Shown piece after piece: positions 26,963 to 37,065 of a DNA stretch of 64,000 nucleotides. The stretch is from Methylobacter sp. KS41. Its GTDB lineage: Bacteria; Pseudomonadota; Gammaproteobacteria; Methylococcales; Methylomonadaceae. The notes beneath the pieces are model-generated. The model was not told the origin of the DNA. It did not search any database and saw only the letters and a list, made by a program, of their open reading frames with translations. The position numbers and the translations under genes were made by a program. The DNA lies in the NCBI GenBank assembly GCA_002862125.1, contig PHSP01000001.1, positions 1,770,501 to 1,834,500 of the forward strand, written 5' to 3'. The stretch's first letter is position 1, and the number at the start of each line of letters is the position of its first letter.

Positions 26963-28722
26963 CACATGGATTCAGGTGCGTTGATATTTAACAGACCCAA
27001 GCCGTTAGCCAATACCTGTTTTACCGCGCAGACCAGATTCAATCTGGCATTGCGAATACAGGCGTCTTCAACGAGAAATTGATGGGCATTGTAGTAAGTA
27101 TGAAATTCATGCGCCAGTTCACGCAGATAATGAATCAACAGATGCGGTTCATACTGCAATGCGGCGCGTTCAAGAACTTCGGGATACCGGGCTAATGTTC
27201 CCAGCAACAGAATTTCATGTTCTTCGGTCAATTGAGGCAGACTTTCCATGCCCAGAAACAGATTCCTTTCCCAGCCTTTTTCATCCAGTTGCCGCAATAC
27301 GCTGCAAACTCTTGCATAAGCGTATTGTACATAAAATACCGGATTTTCATTAGATTTAGAGGTCGCCAGTTTCAAGTCAAAATCCATGTGCTGTTCAGAG
27401 CGGCGCATTACATAAAAGAAACGCGCAGCGTCCTTGCCAACTTCATTACGCAGCTGCCGCAAGGTGACAAACTCGCCGGAACGGGTAGACATTTGCACCC
27501 TTTCGTCGCCACGGTAGAGGATTGCAAATTGCACCAGCAACACCTTTAATCTGGACTCATCAGCGCCCAGCGCCTGTATGGCCGCCCTGACCCTGGGCAC
27601 ATAGCCGTGATGGTCCGCGCCCCAAATGTCGATTACCTGATGAAAACCACGATCCAGCTTGTTCATGTGGTAGGCAATGTCTGAAGCGAAATAAGTGTAC
27701 TGCCCGTTTTCCCTGACCACGACACGGTCTTTTTCATCGCCCAGCTTGCTGGATGCAAACCAGGTCGCGCCATCGAGCTCATAAAGATGTCCGCCATTGC
27801 GTAGCCTTTCAAGCGCTTTTTCCACCGAACCGTCATCCATTAACCGGCGTTCTGAAAACCATTGCTGGTAATCAACGCCAAACTCCTTCAAATCAGCCTT
27901 GATGTCTTCCAGGATATTATCCAGTCCGATTTGAAAAAAATTCCGGTAAAGCGACGACCCGAGCAAGGTTTTCATCCGCTCTATAAGCGCGTCAATGTGT
28001 GTGTCCTTATCGCCGCCCTGAGGCTCGTCCGGAGGCATATCCTCCAGCACCAGCTCTATCGGCCTGCGGTAATCATTGTTGGTGTTGATATGAATTTCCC
28101 AGGCAATTTCACGTACGTAGTCGCCCCGGTAACCATTACTGGGAAAATGCACCAGCTCGCCGCATTCTTCCAGATATCTCAGCCAGATGCTGACGGCAAG
28201 TATATCCATCTGCCTGCCCGCATCATTAACATAATATTCACGATGCACCTCAAAGCCGGCAGCCTCCAGCAAATCAGCCACGACTGAACCATACGCCGCT
28301 CCCCGGCCATGTCCAACATGCAGGGGTCCGGTCGGATTAGCGGACACAAACTCAACCTGAACCTTTTTACCCGCGCCGATATTGCTTAAACCGAATTCGC
28401 GTCCCTGGGTATGAATTTGACTGACAATCTGATATTGGGCGTTTGGATTAATAAAAAAATTAATGAAGCCGGGGCCTGCCAGTTCCACTTTCATGACAGC
28501 CTCATGTGGAGGCAATGCGTCGATAATTTTTTGCGCCAGATCACGGGGATTTGTTTTCGCCTGTTTTGCCAGCATTAAAGCCAGATTTGAAGCAAAATCG
28601 CCATATTGCGGGTCGCGGGCGCGCTCTATCGTTAACTGTGGAATAATTTCCAAGCCGGGAATACCTTCTGCCTTGAGTATTCTAACGGCTTGAAGGATCA
28701 GTTCCTCTATTTTTTTTTTCAT
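26962..28722 (-). CDS. argS: Arginyl-tRNA synthetase
   Basis: 586 residues, normal length. HIGH box as [11 protein letters not shown] after the class-specific [14 protein letters not shown] box as [16 protein letters not shown]-type anticodon domain at the C-terminus ending INAPESM. The gene overlaps the SPOR-domain gene by one base and lies 80 bases downstream of priA on the same strand, the usual priA-argS-SPOR order of gammaproteobacteria. Confidence 0.97.
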   Translation of the reverse strand: MKKKIEELILQAVRILKAEGIPGLEIIPQLTIERARDPQYGDFASNLALMLAKQAKTNPRDLAQKIIDALPPHEAVMKVELAGPGFINFFINPNAQYQIVSQIHTQGREFGLSNIGAGKKVQVEFVSANPTGPLHVGHGRGAAYGSVVADLLEAAGFEVHREYYVNDAGRQMDILAVSIWLRYLEECGELVHFPSNGYRGDYVREIAWEIHINTNNDYRRPIELVLEDMPPDEPQGGDKDTHIDALIERMKTLLGSSLYRNFFQIGLDNILEDIKADLKEFGVDYQQWFSERRLMDDGSVEKALERLRNGGHLYELDGATWFASSKLGDEKDRVVVRENGQYTYFASDIAYHMNKLDRGFHQVIDIWGADHHGYVPRVRAAIQALGADESRLKVLLVQFAILYRGDERVQMSTRSGEFVTLRQLRNEVGKDAARFFYVMRRSEQHMDFDLKLATSKSNENPVFYVQYAYARVCSVLRQLDEKGWERNLFLGMESLPQLTEEHEILLLGTLARYPEVLERAALQYEPHLLIHYLRELAHEFHTYYNAHQFLVEDACIRNARLNLVCAVKQVLANGLGLLNINAPESM

Positions 28723-28802
28723 TGCTTGATTGCGTGGTTTGATCAGATAAATAGCCGTTCATTATCCATGAAAATTATCCGATTATCCATCCATCCTAAA
28801 AA

Positions 28803-31031
28803 TCAATACAAATCCACCGGATCGACATCCAGCGACCAGCGTACATTCTTTGCCTGTTTAAGTTTGGCAATTTCCGGTATTAGCGAATCAAGCAATACAT
28901 GCAGTTCCTGACGCCGGGTGTTTTGAAACAGCAGCTGGTAACGGTAAAGACCGGCGCGCCTGGCCATCGGCGCGGATACCGGACCCATAACCTGGTTTTG
29001 ACCGGTATTGAATTTCTGAACCAACGCGCTGACCGCCTGAAAAAAATGCTCCGGGGCATCCGCATCCGCGGACTGCACCCGCAAAAGCGCCTGATAACTA
29101 AACGGCGGCAGCAACGCTTCCTTACGTTCGGCCAATGCCGATTTGGCAAAGCTGCGATAACCTTGCCTGATTAAGGTTGTTAATAAAGGATGCTCCGGCT
29201 GCCGGGTCTGCATAATGACTTTTCCGGGTTTTTCGGCGCGTCCGGCACGCCCTGAAACCTGTACAATCATTTGCGCCAGCTTTTCGGCCGCGCGAAAATC
29301 AATGCTGAACAGTCCGCTGTCAACATCAAGAATCGCCACGAGGGTCACATTTGGAAAATGATGTCCCTTAGCCAGCATTTGGGTGCCCAGAATAATATCC
29401 ACTTCGCCCTGATTTATTTGCTGCAAATAGCTTTCCAGCGAGCCTTTGCGCTGCGTGGAATCGCGATCCAGCCGGACGCTTACGTTACCGGCAAATAATT
29501 CAGCCAGGACTTTTTCTACCCTTTCCGTACCCAGGCCTAATGGCGTCAACTCACCAGCTTTGCATGCAGGACACTGATTAATCAGGCGTTGTTCCTTGCC
29601 ACAATGATGGCAACGCAAGCGCTCTTCATCAAAATGGATCACCAGATTGGCGTCGCAGCGCTGGCAGCGCGCAACCCATCCGCAACCGTGGCAAATCAGC
29701 GTCGGCGCAAAACCGCGCCGGTTCAGGAACAGCAATACCTGTTCATTTTTTGCCAGGGTAAGGCGTATTTCTTCAACAAGGGATTCAGACAAGCCCTCCT
29801 GCATTCTTTTATTTCTGATATCCATCAACTGCAGGACCGGTTCTGTTGCGTTGCCGGCTCTATCCGGCAAATGCAACAACCGGTAACGCTGCTTATCGGC
29901 GTTATGCAGGCTTTCCAGAGACGGCGTGGCGGAACCCAGTAAAACCGGAATATGCAAGAGCTTGCCGCGCACGACGGCAATATCCCTTGCGGAAAAACGA
30001 AAGCCGTCCTGTTGCTTGAATGAGGAGTCATGCTCTTCGTCAAGAATAATCAAGCCCGGATTTTTTAACGGCGTAAATAATGCCGAACGGGTGCCCAGCA
30101 TGATAGAACATTCGCCTTGCTGCATCTGCAGCCAGGCGGCTTGCCGTTGCTTATCGGTTAATTTGGAATGCGATAAAGCGATGCTTACGGCAAAACGCTG
30201 TCGAAACCGGCCTTCAAGCTGCGGAGTCAGCGTTATTTCCGGCACCAGCACCAAAACCTGCTGCCCGCGTTCCAGCACCGAGCGGATAATCTGTAGATAG
30301 ACTTCTGTTTTACCGCTGCCGGTCACGCCCTCCAGCAAAAAAACCCCGAACCGCCCGAGACCGGAACAGACCGCACCTATCGCTGATTGCTGCTGCGGAT
30401 TACACTGCAAGGCGTTATTTCTGACTAACGCTTCAGGTCTATTCACCCTGGTGTCGCTTAAGTCAATCCGCAGTAATTGCCTGGCGATTAACTGCTTTAC
30501 CGCAGGCCGCCAGTTGCCGTCCCATGCCGAAAGCTCTGCTTCTGACAGACTCGCCTGGGAGACGTGAAATTTTTCAAAAACACTTTTCTGCCTGGGCGTC
30601 CGCTGCAACTGTTCACCGAGAGTCGATTTGCCCAAGTCAGTCAGCGCATAGCGTTTTTCTGTTTGAACCGCAACCGGCTTTCCCTGCCGGAGCGCAGCTG
30701 GAAAGGCAAAGCTAATCACTTCGCCCAGCGGATGATGATAATAATTACCGGCCCACAGCAGCAGCCGCAAGTCTTTGGCCGATAGCAGCGGCTTGTTATC
30801 CAGAATCCGCGCAACCCGCTTTAATTTGCCTGTATCGACTTCGCTGCGTTGAACTATTTCAAGAAGAAACGCAATTTTTTTACCCGAGCCAAATGGCACT
30901 TCCAGGCGAACCCCAGGTTTGGGGCTTTCCAGCCCGGCATTATCCGGAGGAAGATAATCAAATATACGATAAACAGGGACTGGAATGGCGACCCTGAAAA
31001 TCAGTTCCTCGCCAGAGGACAAGTTAGCCAT
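28803..31031 (-). CDS. priA: Primosomal protein N' (replication restart helicase)
   Basis: 742 residues from the ATG at 31031; a longer open frame reaches into the neighbouring insertion sequence and is not part of the gene. PriA layout: N-terminal DNA-binding domain (RVAIPVPVYRIFDYLPP), Walker A GVTGSGKTEVYL, DEEH box LDEEHDSSFKQQDG, and the two zinc-binding C4 pairs CHGCGWVARCQRC and CHHCG/CPAC. It reloads DnaB at stalled forks. The start lies 38 bases from an IS6-family end which appears to have replaced the native promoter. Confidence 0.96.
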   Translation of the reverse strand: MANLSSGEELIFRVAIPVPVYRIFDYLPPDNAGLESPKPGVRLEVPFGSGKKIAFLLEIVQRSEVDTGKLKRVARILDNKPLLSAKDLRLLLWAGNYYHHPLGEVISFAFPAALRQGKPVAVQTEKRYALTDLGKSTLGEQLQRTPRQKSVFEKFHVSQASLSEAELSAWDGNWRPAVKQLIARQLLRIDLSDTRVNRPEALVRNNALQCNPQQQSAIGAVCSGLGRFGVFLLEGVTGSGKTEVYLQIIRSVLERGQQVLVLVPEITLTPQLEGRFRQRFAVSIALSHSKLTDKQRQAAWLQMQQGECSIMLGTRSALFTPLKNPGLIILDEEHDSSFKQQDGFRFSARDIAVVRGKLLHIPVLLGSATPSLESLHNADKQRYRLLHLPDRAGNATEPVLQLMDIRNKRMQEGLSESLVEEIRLTLAKNEQVLLFLNRRGFAPTLICHGCGWVARCQRCDANLVIHFDEERLRCHHCGKEQRLINQCPACKAGELTPLGLGTERVEKVLAELFAGNVSVRLDRDSTQRKGSLESYLQQINQGEVDIILGTQMLAKGHHFPNVTLVAILDVDSGLFSIDFRAAEKLAQMIVQVSGRAGRAEKPGKVIMQTRQPEHPLLTTLIRQGYRSFAKSALAERKEALLPPFSYQALLRVQSADADAPEHFFQAVSALVQKFNTGQNQVMGPVSAPMARRAGLYRYQLLFQNTRRQELHVLLDSLIPEIAKLKQAKNVRWSLDVDPVDLY

Positions 31032-31052
31032 TATTGGTAGAGTCTCGCTTTT

Positions 31053-31082
31053 ATAATATTGAATTGTCGGGTTCTGTCGCAA
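31053..31082 (-). promoter_or_regulatory. IS6-derived hybrid promoter for priA
   Basis: On the minus strand TTGCGA (31077-31082) lies inside the IS terminal repeat and TATTAT (31053-31058) lies in resident DNA, 18 bases apart, placing a transcript start about 15 bases before the priA ATG. IS26 and relatives are known to supply a TTGCAA -35 in this way. Confidence 0.55.
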
Positions 31083-31864
31083 ATATTCCGAAGGCTGCAA
31101 TCCGTACTTATCCGCAGGCAAAATATCCTGCTAAAGCCATAAACTGCTTATAAGGCGGGATGTTTTCCTCGGAAAGCTGTCCCTTTCGGATCATGTGCGC
31201 AATTTCAATGCCATCGATAGTCGCCTGTGCCGAAGGAAAAGCTTTAAACCCATCATGGGATTCGTAATTTTCTTGACGAAATGGTGATCCTGTTCAATCA
31301 CGTTGTTCAAATATTTGACCTGGCAAATCTCTATAAAACCAATCAACCCTGCTAACATCAGCAGCATGTTGATATTACCAAGGCCCGCGTAGTTGGCGCC
31401 GCTTTTATCAATGACGACTTTGCTAGGAAATCCGTTAGCATCGATAGCTTGTTTAAAAAAGGCTGTAGCCGCTGCTTCATCACGGTGCTCGGAAAGCATA
31501 AAATCAATCGTTTGCAGAAGTTGTCGACAGCACGGTACAAGTATGTCCATTGGCCTTTAACTTTAACGTGGGTTTCATCCATCCGCCAAGACGATACAAC
31601 GGGACGTTTACGTTTTTTGGCTTCTTCCGCTATGAACGGCGAATAGTCGATAACCCATAAGGGTTGCGTGATCCACTTTAACGCCACGCTCAGCCATGAT
31701 TTCTTCCAGATCACGATAAGAAACCCCATAACGGACATAGAAAAATACGGCGTAAAGAATAATATCTTTTGAAAAATAGGCGCCTTTAGAACTGATCATC
31801 GGTTCATACAATCACTAAATAATGGTAAATCATCCCTCCATTTGAAAATTTTTGCGACAGAACC
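31070..31864 (-). mobile_element. IS6-family insertion sequence, decayed
   Basis: About 795 bp bounded by inverted repeats that begin GGTTCTGTCGCAAA (31070-31083 on the plus strand; the mirror TTTGCGACAGAACC ends at 31864). Family members are 790-820 bp with GGNNCTGTNGCAAA ends. The transposase inside has several frameshifts. The eight bases at each flank (AATTGTCG and TCGCTTAA) do not match, so no target duplication is visible. Confidence 0.85.
31108..31811 (-). pseudogene. IS6-family transposase, frameshifted
   Basis: Three overlapping leftward frames together rebuild one DDE transposase: MYEPMISSKGAYFSKDIIL with VRYGVSYRDLEEIMAERGV at the start, WRMDETHVKVKGQWTYLYRA (first catalytic Asp) in the second frame, VVIDKSGANYAGL (second Asp) and NNVIEQDHHFVKK (catalytic Glu) in the third, and a fourth shift before the end IDGIEIAHMIRKGQL to MALAG. 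All three catalytic residues survive, but no single frame joins them, so the copy is dead unless the shifts are sequencing errors. Confidence 0.85.
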
Positions 31865-31898
31865 TCGCTTAATCAACTTCGGACTCTATATGAGCGGA

Positions 31899-33509
31899 TC
31901 AACTACTCTTTCCGAGATGGAAAAAACTTAATTTCTTCTGCCACGACTTATCAACCGGTCTTACCGGCAGAGGGAACAATACCGTAACTTTCAGTCCGCC
32001 AAATTGAGACACGCCTAAAATCAGGTCGGCATTATGAATGGAGGCAATCCGTTGCACGATGGAAAATCCAAGACCCGTGCCCTTTGCGGTATTCGCCGTT
32101 TCAACACAGCGATGAAAGCGCTCCAGGGATTTTTCATATTGATCGGGAGCTATGCCCGGTCCTGAATCCTCAACACAAAGTTGTAAATGTTTCTCCCGCC
32201 CCGCCACTGTTATCAATACCGTGCCTTTGGCGGGCGTATATTTAATGGCGTTATCGATAATATTCCGGATCAAAATAGAAACCAACGGCCCGTTGACGAC
32301 AACCGGCGCGGCATTCTCTTCGACAAACTCCATTATAATCTGCTTCTTATGAGCCTCCGGTTCAAGCTCGGCAATAACATGAACAACCTCGCGACTCACC
32401 ATCGTATTCTGTTTGGTTAAAAATTCCGTATTAGACTCAATGCGAGAGAAGGTCAAAAGCTGCTGCACCATGTACGACATTCTATTTACCGCCTGTTTAA
32501 TGCGGGAAAGGGCTTGTTTGCGCACCTCCTCATCGGTAGTTCTTAAAGCGACATGGGCCTGTGTCAGCAATCCGGCCAAAGGCGTTCTTAATTCATGCGA
32601 AGCATCTGCGGTAAAGCGGCGCTCATGCTCAAAAGCCCGTTCAAGCTGGATAAAAAGATTATTGATTTCCTTGACTACCGGCACAATTTCGTTAGGGATT
32701 TTTTTGATCGATAGCGGCTTAAGGAAACTGGCTTCCCGTTTTGCGAGCGCTTTTTCCAGCCGGTTAATGGGTTTTAACGCCAGTCCCACAATAAACCAGA
32801 TAACTAAACCTAAAAAGGGCAATCCGATAAGAAACTGGTTGACCAGTTGCGATGAAATTTCATCCGTTAATTCAGCTCTGATATCTTCTTTTTGACCGAC
32901 ATGGATAATATATTCCCCCGTTGAATCGGAAATACTGAAAATATGCCACTCATAACCATCAATCTCTGCTTCGCTGAAACCGAAAGTTGAAGGCGAAAAA
33001 GCAAACTTTGGCGCGCTTTCTGAACGTAACATTAAGCCATCTTTTTTAGACCATAACTGAAATGCAATTTTTCTTTCGTATTTATAACCTAAAGCATTTG
33101 CTTGTAACAGATTTTCAAATATGGGCCATAACTGATCATCAATATTTGTTTGGCTGAAGCCGTGAACAGTAAACTTGGGTTCGTTTTCTTCGCGAAGCAA
33201 TAAACCCTTATCCTCAGACCAAAGCTGAAAAGCGCTTTTACTTTTGAACTTGTGTTTAAGATTGTCTGTATGTAAAAGCGGATCATCCTTTTCCTGCTCC
33301 TTGACCCAGTGACCTGATAAAGAACCTTCACGAAGCAGGCTTTCCACGAAGGCATTAAGCACTTTTGCCGATTGAGCCAATTCAGCATCAAACAGATTGG
33401 CGACTTCACTACGCGTCATTTTGTAGGTTACATAGGCTGCAATTCCCCATATCAGCATGGATGCGGAAAGCAGACTGATCAACAATAATTGCCGGAGAGA
33501 ATAATTCAT
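31899..33509 (-). CDS. Sensor histidine kinase with duplicated sensor half-domain (QseC-like)
   Basis: 536 residues, longer than QseC/PmrB types (about 450-470). Membrane helix 1 near residues 9-29, periplasmic region to about 222, helix 2 near 223-245, then HisKA with His305 in FTADASHELRTPLAG and a HATPase with NIIDNAIKYTP, DSGPGIAP and GTGLGFSIV. The sensor part contains two copies of one unit: FQLWSEDKGLLLREENEPKF to LWPIF (94-131) and FQLWSKKDGLMLRSESAPKF to WHIF (150-191), each like half of the 2CSK_N sensor of QseC. Start codon overlaps the end of the regulator gene by four bases, so the pair is one operon. Signal unknown. Confidence 0.92.
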   Translation of the reverse strand: MNYSLRQLLLISLLSASMLIWGIAAYVTYKMTRSEVANLFDAELAQSAKVLNAFVESLLREGSLSGHWVKEQEKDDPLLHTDNLKHKFKSKSAFQLWSEDKGLLLREENEPKFTVHGFSQTNIDDQLWPIFENLLQANALGYKYERKIAFQLWSKKDGLMLRSESAPKFAFSPSTFGFSEAEIDGYEWHIFSISDSTGEYIIHVGQKEDIRAELTDEISSQLVNQFLIGLPFLGLVIWFIVGLALKPINRLEKALAKREASFLKPLSIKKIPNEIVPVVKEINNLFIQLERAFEHERRFTADASHELRTPLAGLLTQAHVALRTTDEEVRKQALSRIKQAVNRMSYMVQQLLTFSRIESNTEFLTKQNTMVSREVVHVIAELEPEAHKKQIIMEFVEENAAPVVVNGPLVSILIRNIIDNAIKYTPAKGTVLITVAGREKHLQLCVEDSGPGIAPDQYEKSLERFHRCVETANTAKGTGLGFSIVQRIASIHNADLILGVSQFGGLKVTVLFPLPVRPVDKSWQKKLSFFHLGKSS

Positions 33510-34177
33510 TGCCCCTCTTCATCATTATCAATAATATAACCCACGCCCCTGACTGTACGGATAAGCGCCGGGTCGAGCTTTTTCCTAAGATAATGAATAT
33601 GAACCTCAACGGTATTGCTTTCCACATCAGAATCCCATGAATAAAGACTTTCTTCAAGCCGGGAACGGGAAACGACCTTGCCTATGTTACTCATAAGAAA
33701 ACTAAGTATCTCGAATTCCTTTTGAGACAGTTCTATCTTTTCATTATTAAAGGTGACTTGATGTGAAGCAGGATCCAGAATAATGCCCTTATACTCAATA
33801 GTCGGCGCGCTTCTACCCTCGCTCCTTCTTGCCAATGCTCTTAACCTTGCGCAGACTTCATCCAATTCAAACGGTTTAATTACAAAATCATCCGCGCCGC
33901 TATCCAAACCCAATACCCGGTCAGAAATTGTATCTTTAGCCGTTAAAACCATCACCGGCGTTTCATCTTTACGATTTCTTAAAGCCCGCAAAATAGCCAT
34001 GCCATCCATATCGGGCAAATTCAGATCCAGTACGATCAGTTCATAACTATTGAGTTTTAAAGCCTCATCGGCAAGCTTGCCATTCGTTAGCCAGTCGACC
34101 GCATAGCCTTCCATTTTTAATCCGGCAACCAAACCATCACCCAGTATTTCATCGTCTTCAACGAGTAAAAGCCGCAT
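33506..34177 (-). CDS. OmpR-family response regulator (QseB/PmrA-like)
   Basis: 223 residues. Receiver domain: VEDDEILGDGL (acidic pocket), phospho-acceptor Asp51 in LIVLDLNLPDMDGM, Thr and Lys switch residues in VLTAKD and VIKPFELDE. C-terminal winged helix with LSQKEFEILSFLMSN, SRSRLEESLY and the HIHYLRKKL recognition helix, ending VRGVGYIID. First gene of the operon with the histidine kinase. Upstream DNA 34178-34330 holds no clear tandem box that I can assign. Confidence 0.93.
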   Translation of the reverse strand: MRLLLVEDDEILGDGLVAGLKMEGYAVDWLTNGKLADEALKLNSYELIVLDLNLPDMDGMAILRALRNRKDETPVMVLTAKDTISDRVLGLDSGADDFVIKPFELDEVCARLRALARRSEGRSAPTIEYKGIILDPASHQVTFNNEKIELSQKEFEILSFLMSNIGKVVSRSRLEESLYSWDSDVESNTVEVHIHYLRKKLDPALIRTVRGVGYIIDNDEEGQ

Positions 34178-34929
34178 TCATCCTCCAAAACCATTCATCA
34201 CCGGCAAAGACCGGTTTAATTTATAACCCGCCGCGAGTTCAATATCATTCAACATATAACATTATGACATGAGTAATAAATCAACGGCATATAAACACGT
34301 CTGTTGATTGTTACAAAGAACATACCGACCCCTACTGATAAAGCAATTGTTGACTTAGCCCGCATTTAGCGCATTTTTCCGGTTTTTTCCTATCGCAATA
34401 CAATAACTAATTGAATTGTTAAAAGATAAAATTAGATGCCTTTCCAGTATCATAATAGTTACCGTACTGGGCTGCCAGTTTGTACAAATCATCCGCCATT
34501 GACTGAAAGGCAGCGGCATCGATCTGAGTTGGGTCTCCATTCACGGATTATGGACTGCTAATAACGGGACACGGCCAGCTTGCTGCGCGACGGCGGGCGA
34601 GCCCTGCATGTCCGTAAAGCCACCCGGGACGAACCTGAGCAACTGGCTATTGATCGCGCCCAAAACCTTGATGCCAGTCCCGGAGGCGTGTGCATTACGC
34701 TGTATAATCAACCGATCTGTAGGCTAGTTTTCAGAATGCAACACCACATGAATTTTTGTGCACTGTAATATATTGATTATATGAGATTTTTTATTGATAG
34801 ATATGGACTAAAAAATCAGTTGAGCTTAGCCATTCCGAAACTACTCAGCATAAACTTGACAGGCCAATTGGAGGTTTGAATGAATTTAGCACTCACAATC
34901 CGTCAGAACGTCCTTCCGGTATAGGGAAA
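34178..34929. other. Gene-poor region with short GC-rich debris
   Basis: Several short open frames on both strands, none recognised. The minus strand at about 34430-34545 reads a GDPTQIDAAAFQSM-like peptide without a clear start or partner, and 34565-34690 is a short GC-rich patch unlike its surroundings. The mixture of composition and broken frames suggests remnants of transferred genes. Confidence 0.35.
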
Positions 34930-35142
34930 TCACTCGCTCGCCGGATTCTTCCGCATTGCTTCCATCAGCTTCTTCTCGCCTTCCGGCGCCAGCTTGTCGA
35001 GAGTGGCGGTGAACTTGAACAGCGGCTGGTAGTCCTCCCCGGTCAGCGTGCCGGCGGCCGCGTCGAACTTCTCGTCCCGTTGCAGGGTGAGCGGGATGGT
35101 TGGATTATGTTTACCGGGCCGTCCGAAGTTCGGCGCCCTCAA
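34930..35142 (-). pseudogene. Probable 3-prime fragment of a GC-rich gene
   Basis: A 70-codon leftward frame of clearly higher GC than its surroundings, reading NPTIPLTLQRDEKFDAAAG and ending KLMEAMRKNPASE. It looks like the natural end of a longer protein whose front is lost: the composition falls abruptly above 35145 and no start with a ribosome site is seen. Family not recognised. Possibly a relic of the same kind of transfer that brought the toxin gene. Confidence 0.35.
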
Positions 35143-35359
35143 GGCGGACTTTCTTCGAAAACTTGCGTATTCTGCTTCAGTTTATCCCTTTTGATAACTG
35201 GCTGCATCTGATGCAGTTTATGCTGAATGGCGGAATCGAAATACCGGTTATGACTTAAGGTTTTAAATTGGAATGCCGCCTTAATTCCTAGAAACTCGTG
35301 CTGGTTGGGCTCTGTGCTTACCCTATACAGGCTGCCAAGGAACCCGCTGCATTCAGGGC

Positions 35360-35719
35360 TCAGTTATTATGGCTATGACTAAATGACATCAGCGCGATTA
35401 TCAAAAAAATGATAAGCAGTATCGGCCAGAAAAAGGGCACAGCAATCCCGATGCCGATTAATGCAATGAATGCAGCAGCCATGAACAGGAACATGCCAAC
35501 GCCTAAAAACAGCAACGCCATCAGCGCGCCCGTGATCAGCATAATCACTAAAAATGCCGGAATTGCGGCAAGTCGAACCAAGGGATCGGCAACGGGCTCG
35601 CCGTTCATCATAATGTTGAACTCTCCAACATCAGGATGAAATAAATAGCTCAAAATTGCAATTAGCAGTCCCGCTATCAGGACCTTTATTATCAGTCTAT
35701 TATTGCGTTGACGTTCCAT
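35360..35719 (-). CDS. Small membrane protein of unknown function
   Basis: 119 residues with three or four hydrophobic helices (about 9-25, 47-62, 63-86, 92-110) and a polar outside loop EFNIMMNGEPVADPL after the first. The end SHSHNN carries two His. Not recognised beyond being an inner-membrane protein. It follows the MgtC-like gene by 74 bases on the same strand, and an ATG with a modest upstream A/G-rich site is present. Confidence 0.65.
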   Translation of the reverse strand: MERQRNNRLIIKVLIAGLLIAILSYLFHPDVGEFNIMMNGEPVADPLVRLAAIPAFLVIMLITGALMALLFLGVGMFLFMAAAFIALIGIGIAVPFFWPILLIIFLIIALMSFSHSHNN

Positions 35720-35793
35720 AAATTACCTTATTCCGCAAAGACAGAGTATTAAATCAATAAATTAAGCCTAAACCTTTACGGTCCGGTAACTTA

Positions 35794-37065
35794 TCACCAA
35801 GCGTATTTATAGGCATATAAAATTGATATTGCAAACAAAAAAATTAACCATGCCGCCGCAAACAGGATTGATTTGTTTCGCGCCAAAGCAATGGCATAAG
35901 CCGCCTTGAGCAAATTATTGCTGCCGCTGGCCAATATGACCGCAGAGACAATGGCTGGATCGGATATGGTAAATTTGCCGCTGAGCAAGGACAGGATAAA
36001 TGGATCGATATCAGTAAATCCCACAATAATAGCCAGGGACTTAAGACCGTGACTACCATAGTTGCTGGTTACATATTCGGTCAGAAACGTAAACAGCATG
36101 AATAACAGGGCAAATAAAATGGCCGTTGATAATTCCAGCGGGTGTTTGATGTCACTGGCATTGTGTAATTCAGGCGCATGTTTTCGCACAGTCAGTAAAC
36201 CAATAATCGTTAATAAGGATATAAAAATGATGGCGCTGAAAGGCATCAATAACTGTAGCGCCACGCTCCGGTCAAACACAAAAATAATCGCCAGTAACCT
36301 CAAATACATCATGGTTGTCGCCATTATCAGCGCTGGCGATACCCCGCGTCCTGATACGCTATCCAATCCATAAGCGCGCCGTCCGATAACTACAGTTGCC
36401 GCCGTGCTGGAGTAAAGTCCGCCCAGTAGACCCGTAATCAGCAGGCTGCGGCTTTTGAAGAAATAGCTGTTAACAAGGTAACTCAGATAAGAAAACCCGG
36501 ACACGATGATAACCGCAAGCCATACCCTATAATAAGTGACCGGCAGCATCGGAGCGATAGGCCGATCGGGCAGTAAGGGCAGAATAACGCCGGAAATAAT
36601 CAGAAACGTGGCTAATGTGACTATTTCGTCAATAGCCAGCTGATCGGAAATACGGTGAATCAGCGTTTTTTTACCCAATACCAAGACGAGTACGACAATA
36701 AAAAGCACCAGAAACCAGTTGGGAAATGTGCATGCAATGGGGCCTATCAAATAGATTAACAGCGCGAATATCGTGCTGAACATCGAAAACATTCTTTCGG
36801 CAGAGAGCCGCCAATAAAAGACCAGCAGCAAACCTCCCAGCAACAACAAGCCGGCAACAAATAACTGCCGGCTGGCATCCAGGGTATAGAGGATAAATCC
36901 CAATACGCCGATCAGAACAAAGGTACGGGTGCTGCCAAAATGCAATTTATAGTCATTGTCATGGTGGTAGCTGCGAAACTCAAGGCCGACAACAAAAGAA
37001 AATGCCACGGTCAGGAAAAATTGCACCAGCAGCGGCGGTATACCGCTGTAAAACTCCATTAACAT
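35794..37065 (-). CDS. MgtC/SapB family membrane protein with DUF4010
   Basis: 423 residues, about thirteen helices. N-terminal MgtC-like part (FFLTVAFSFVVGLEFR, about 16-31, with STRTFVLIGVLGFILYTL) and C-terminal DUF4010 part (GLLGGLYSSTAATVVIGRRA near 215-234 and VGFTDIDPFILSLLSG near 345-360). Role in this fusion family is unclear; stand-alone MgtC regulates Mg/ATP metabolism. The ATG at 37065 overlaps the TVP38-like gene; a second ATG at 37059 gives a TAATG overlap and is equally plausible. Confidence 0.88.
   Translation of the reverse strand: MLMEFYSGIPPLLVQFFLTVAFSFVVGLEFRSYHHDNDYKLHFGSTRTFVLIGVLGFILYTLDASRQLFVAGLLLLGGLLLVFYWRLSAERMFSMFSTIFALLIYLIGPIACTFPNWFLVLFIVVLVLVLGKKTLIHRISDQLAIDEIVTLATFLIISGVILPLLPDRPIAPMLPVTYYRVWLAVIIVSGFSYLSYLVNSYFFKSRSLLITGLLGGLYSSTAATVVIGRRAYGLDSVSGRGVSPALIMATTMMYLRLLAIIFVFDRSVALQLLMPFSAIIFISLLTIIGLLTVRKHAPELHNASDIKHPLELSTAILFALLFMLFTFLTEYVTSNYGSHGLKSLAIIVGFTDIDPFILSLLSGKFTISDPAIVSAVILASGSNNLLKAAYAIALARNKSILFAAAWLIFLFAISILYAYKYAW

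Noticed and set aside
31031-31121. Longer PriA frame beginning inside the insertion sequence
   Set aside because: The extra 30 residues come from the IS end and a spacer, not from PriA; the ATG at 31031 matches the family start.
34355-34768. Two short frames in the gene-poor region
   Set aside because: Opposite strands, no start signals and no recognisable domains.
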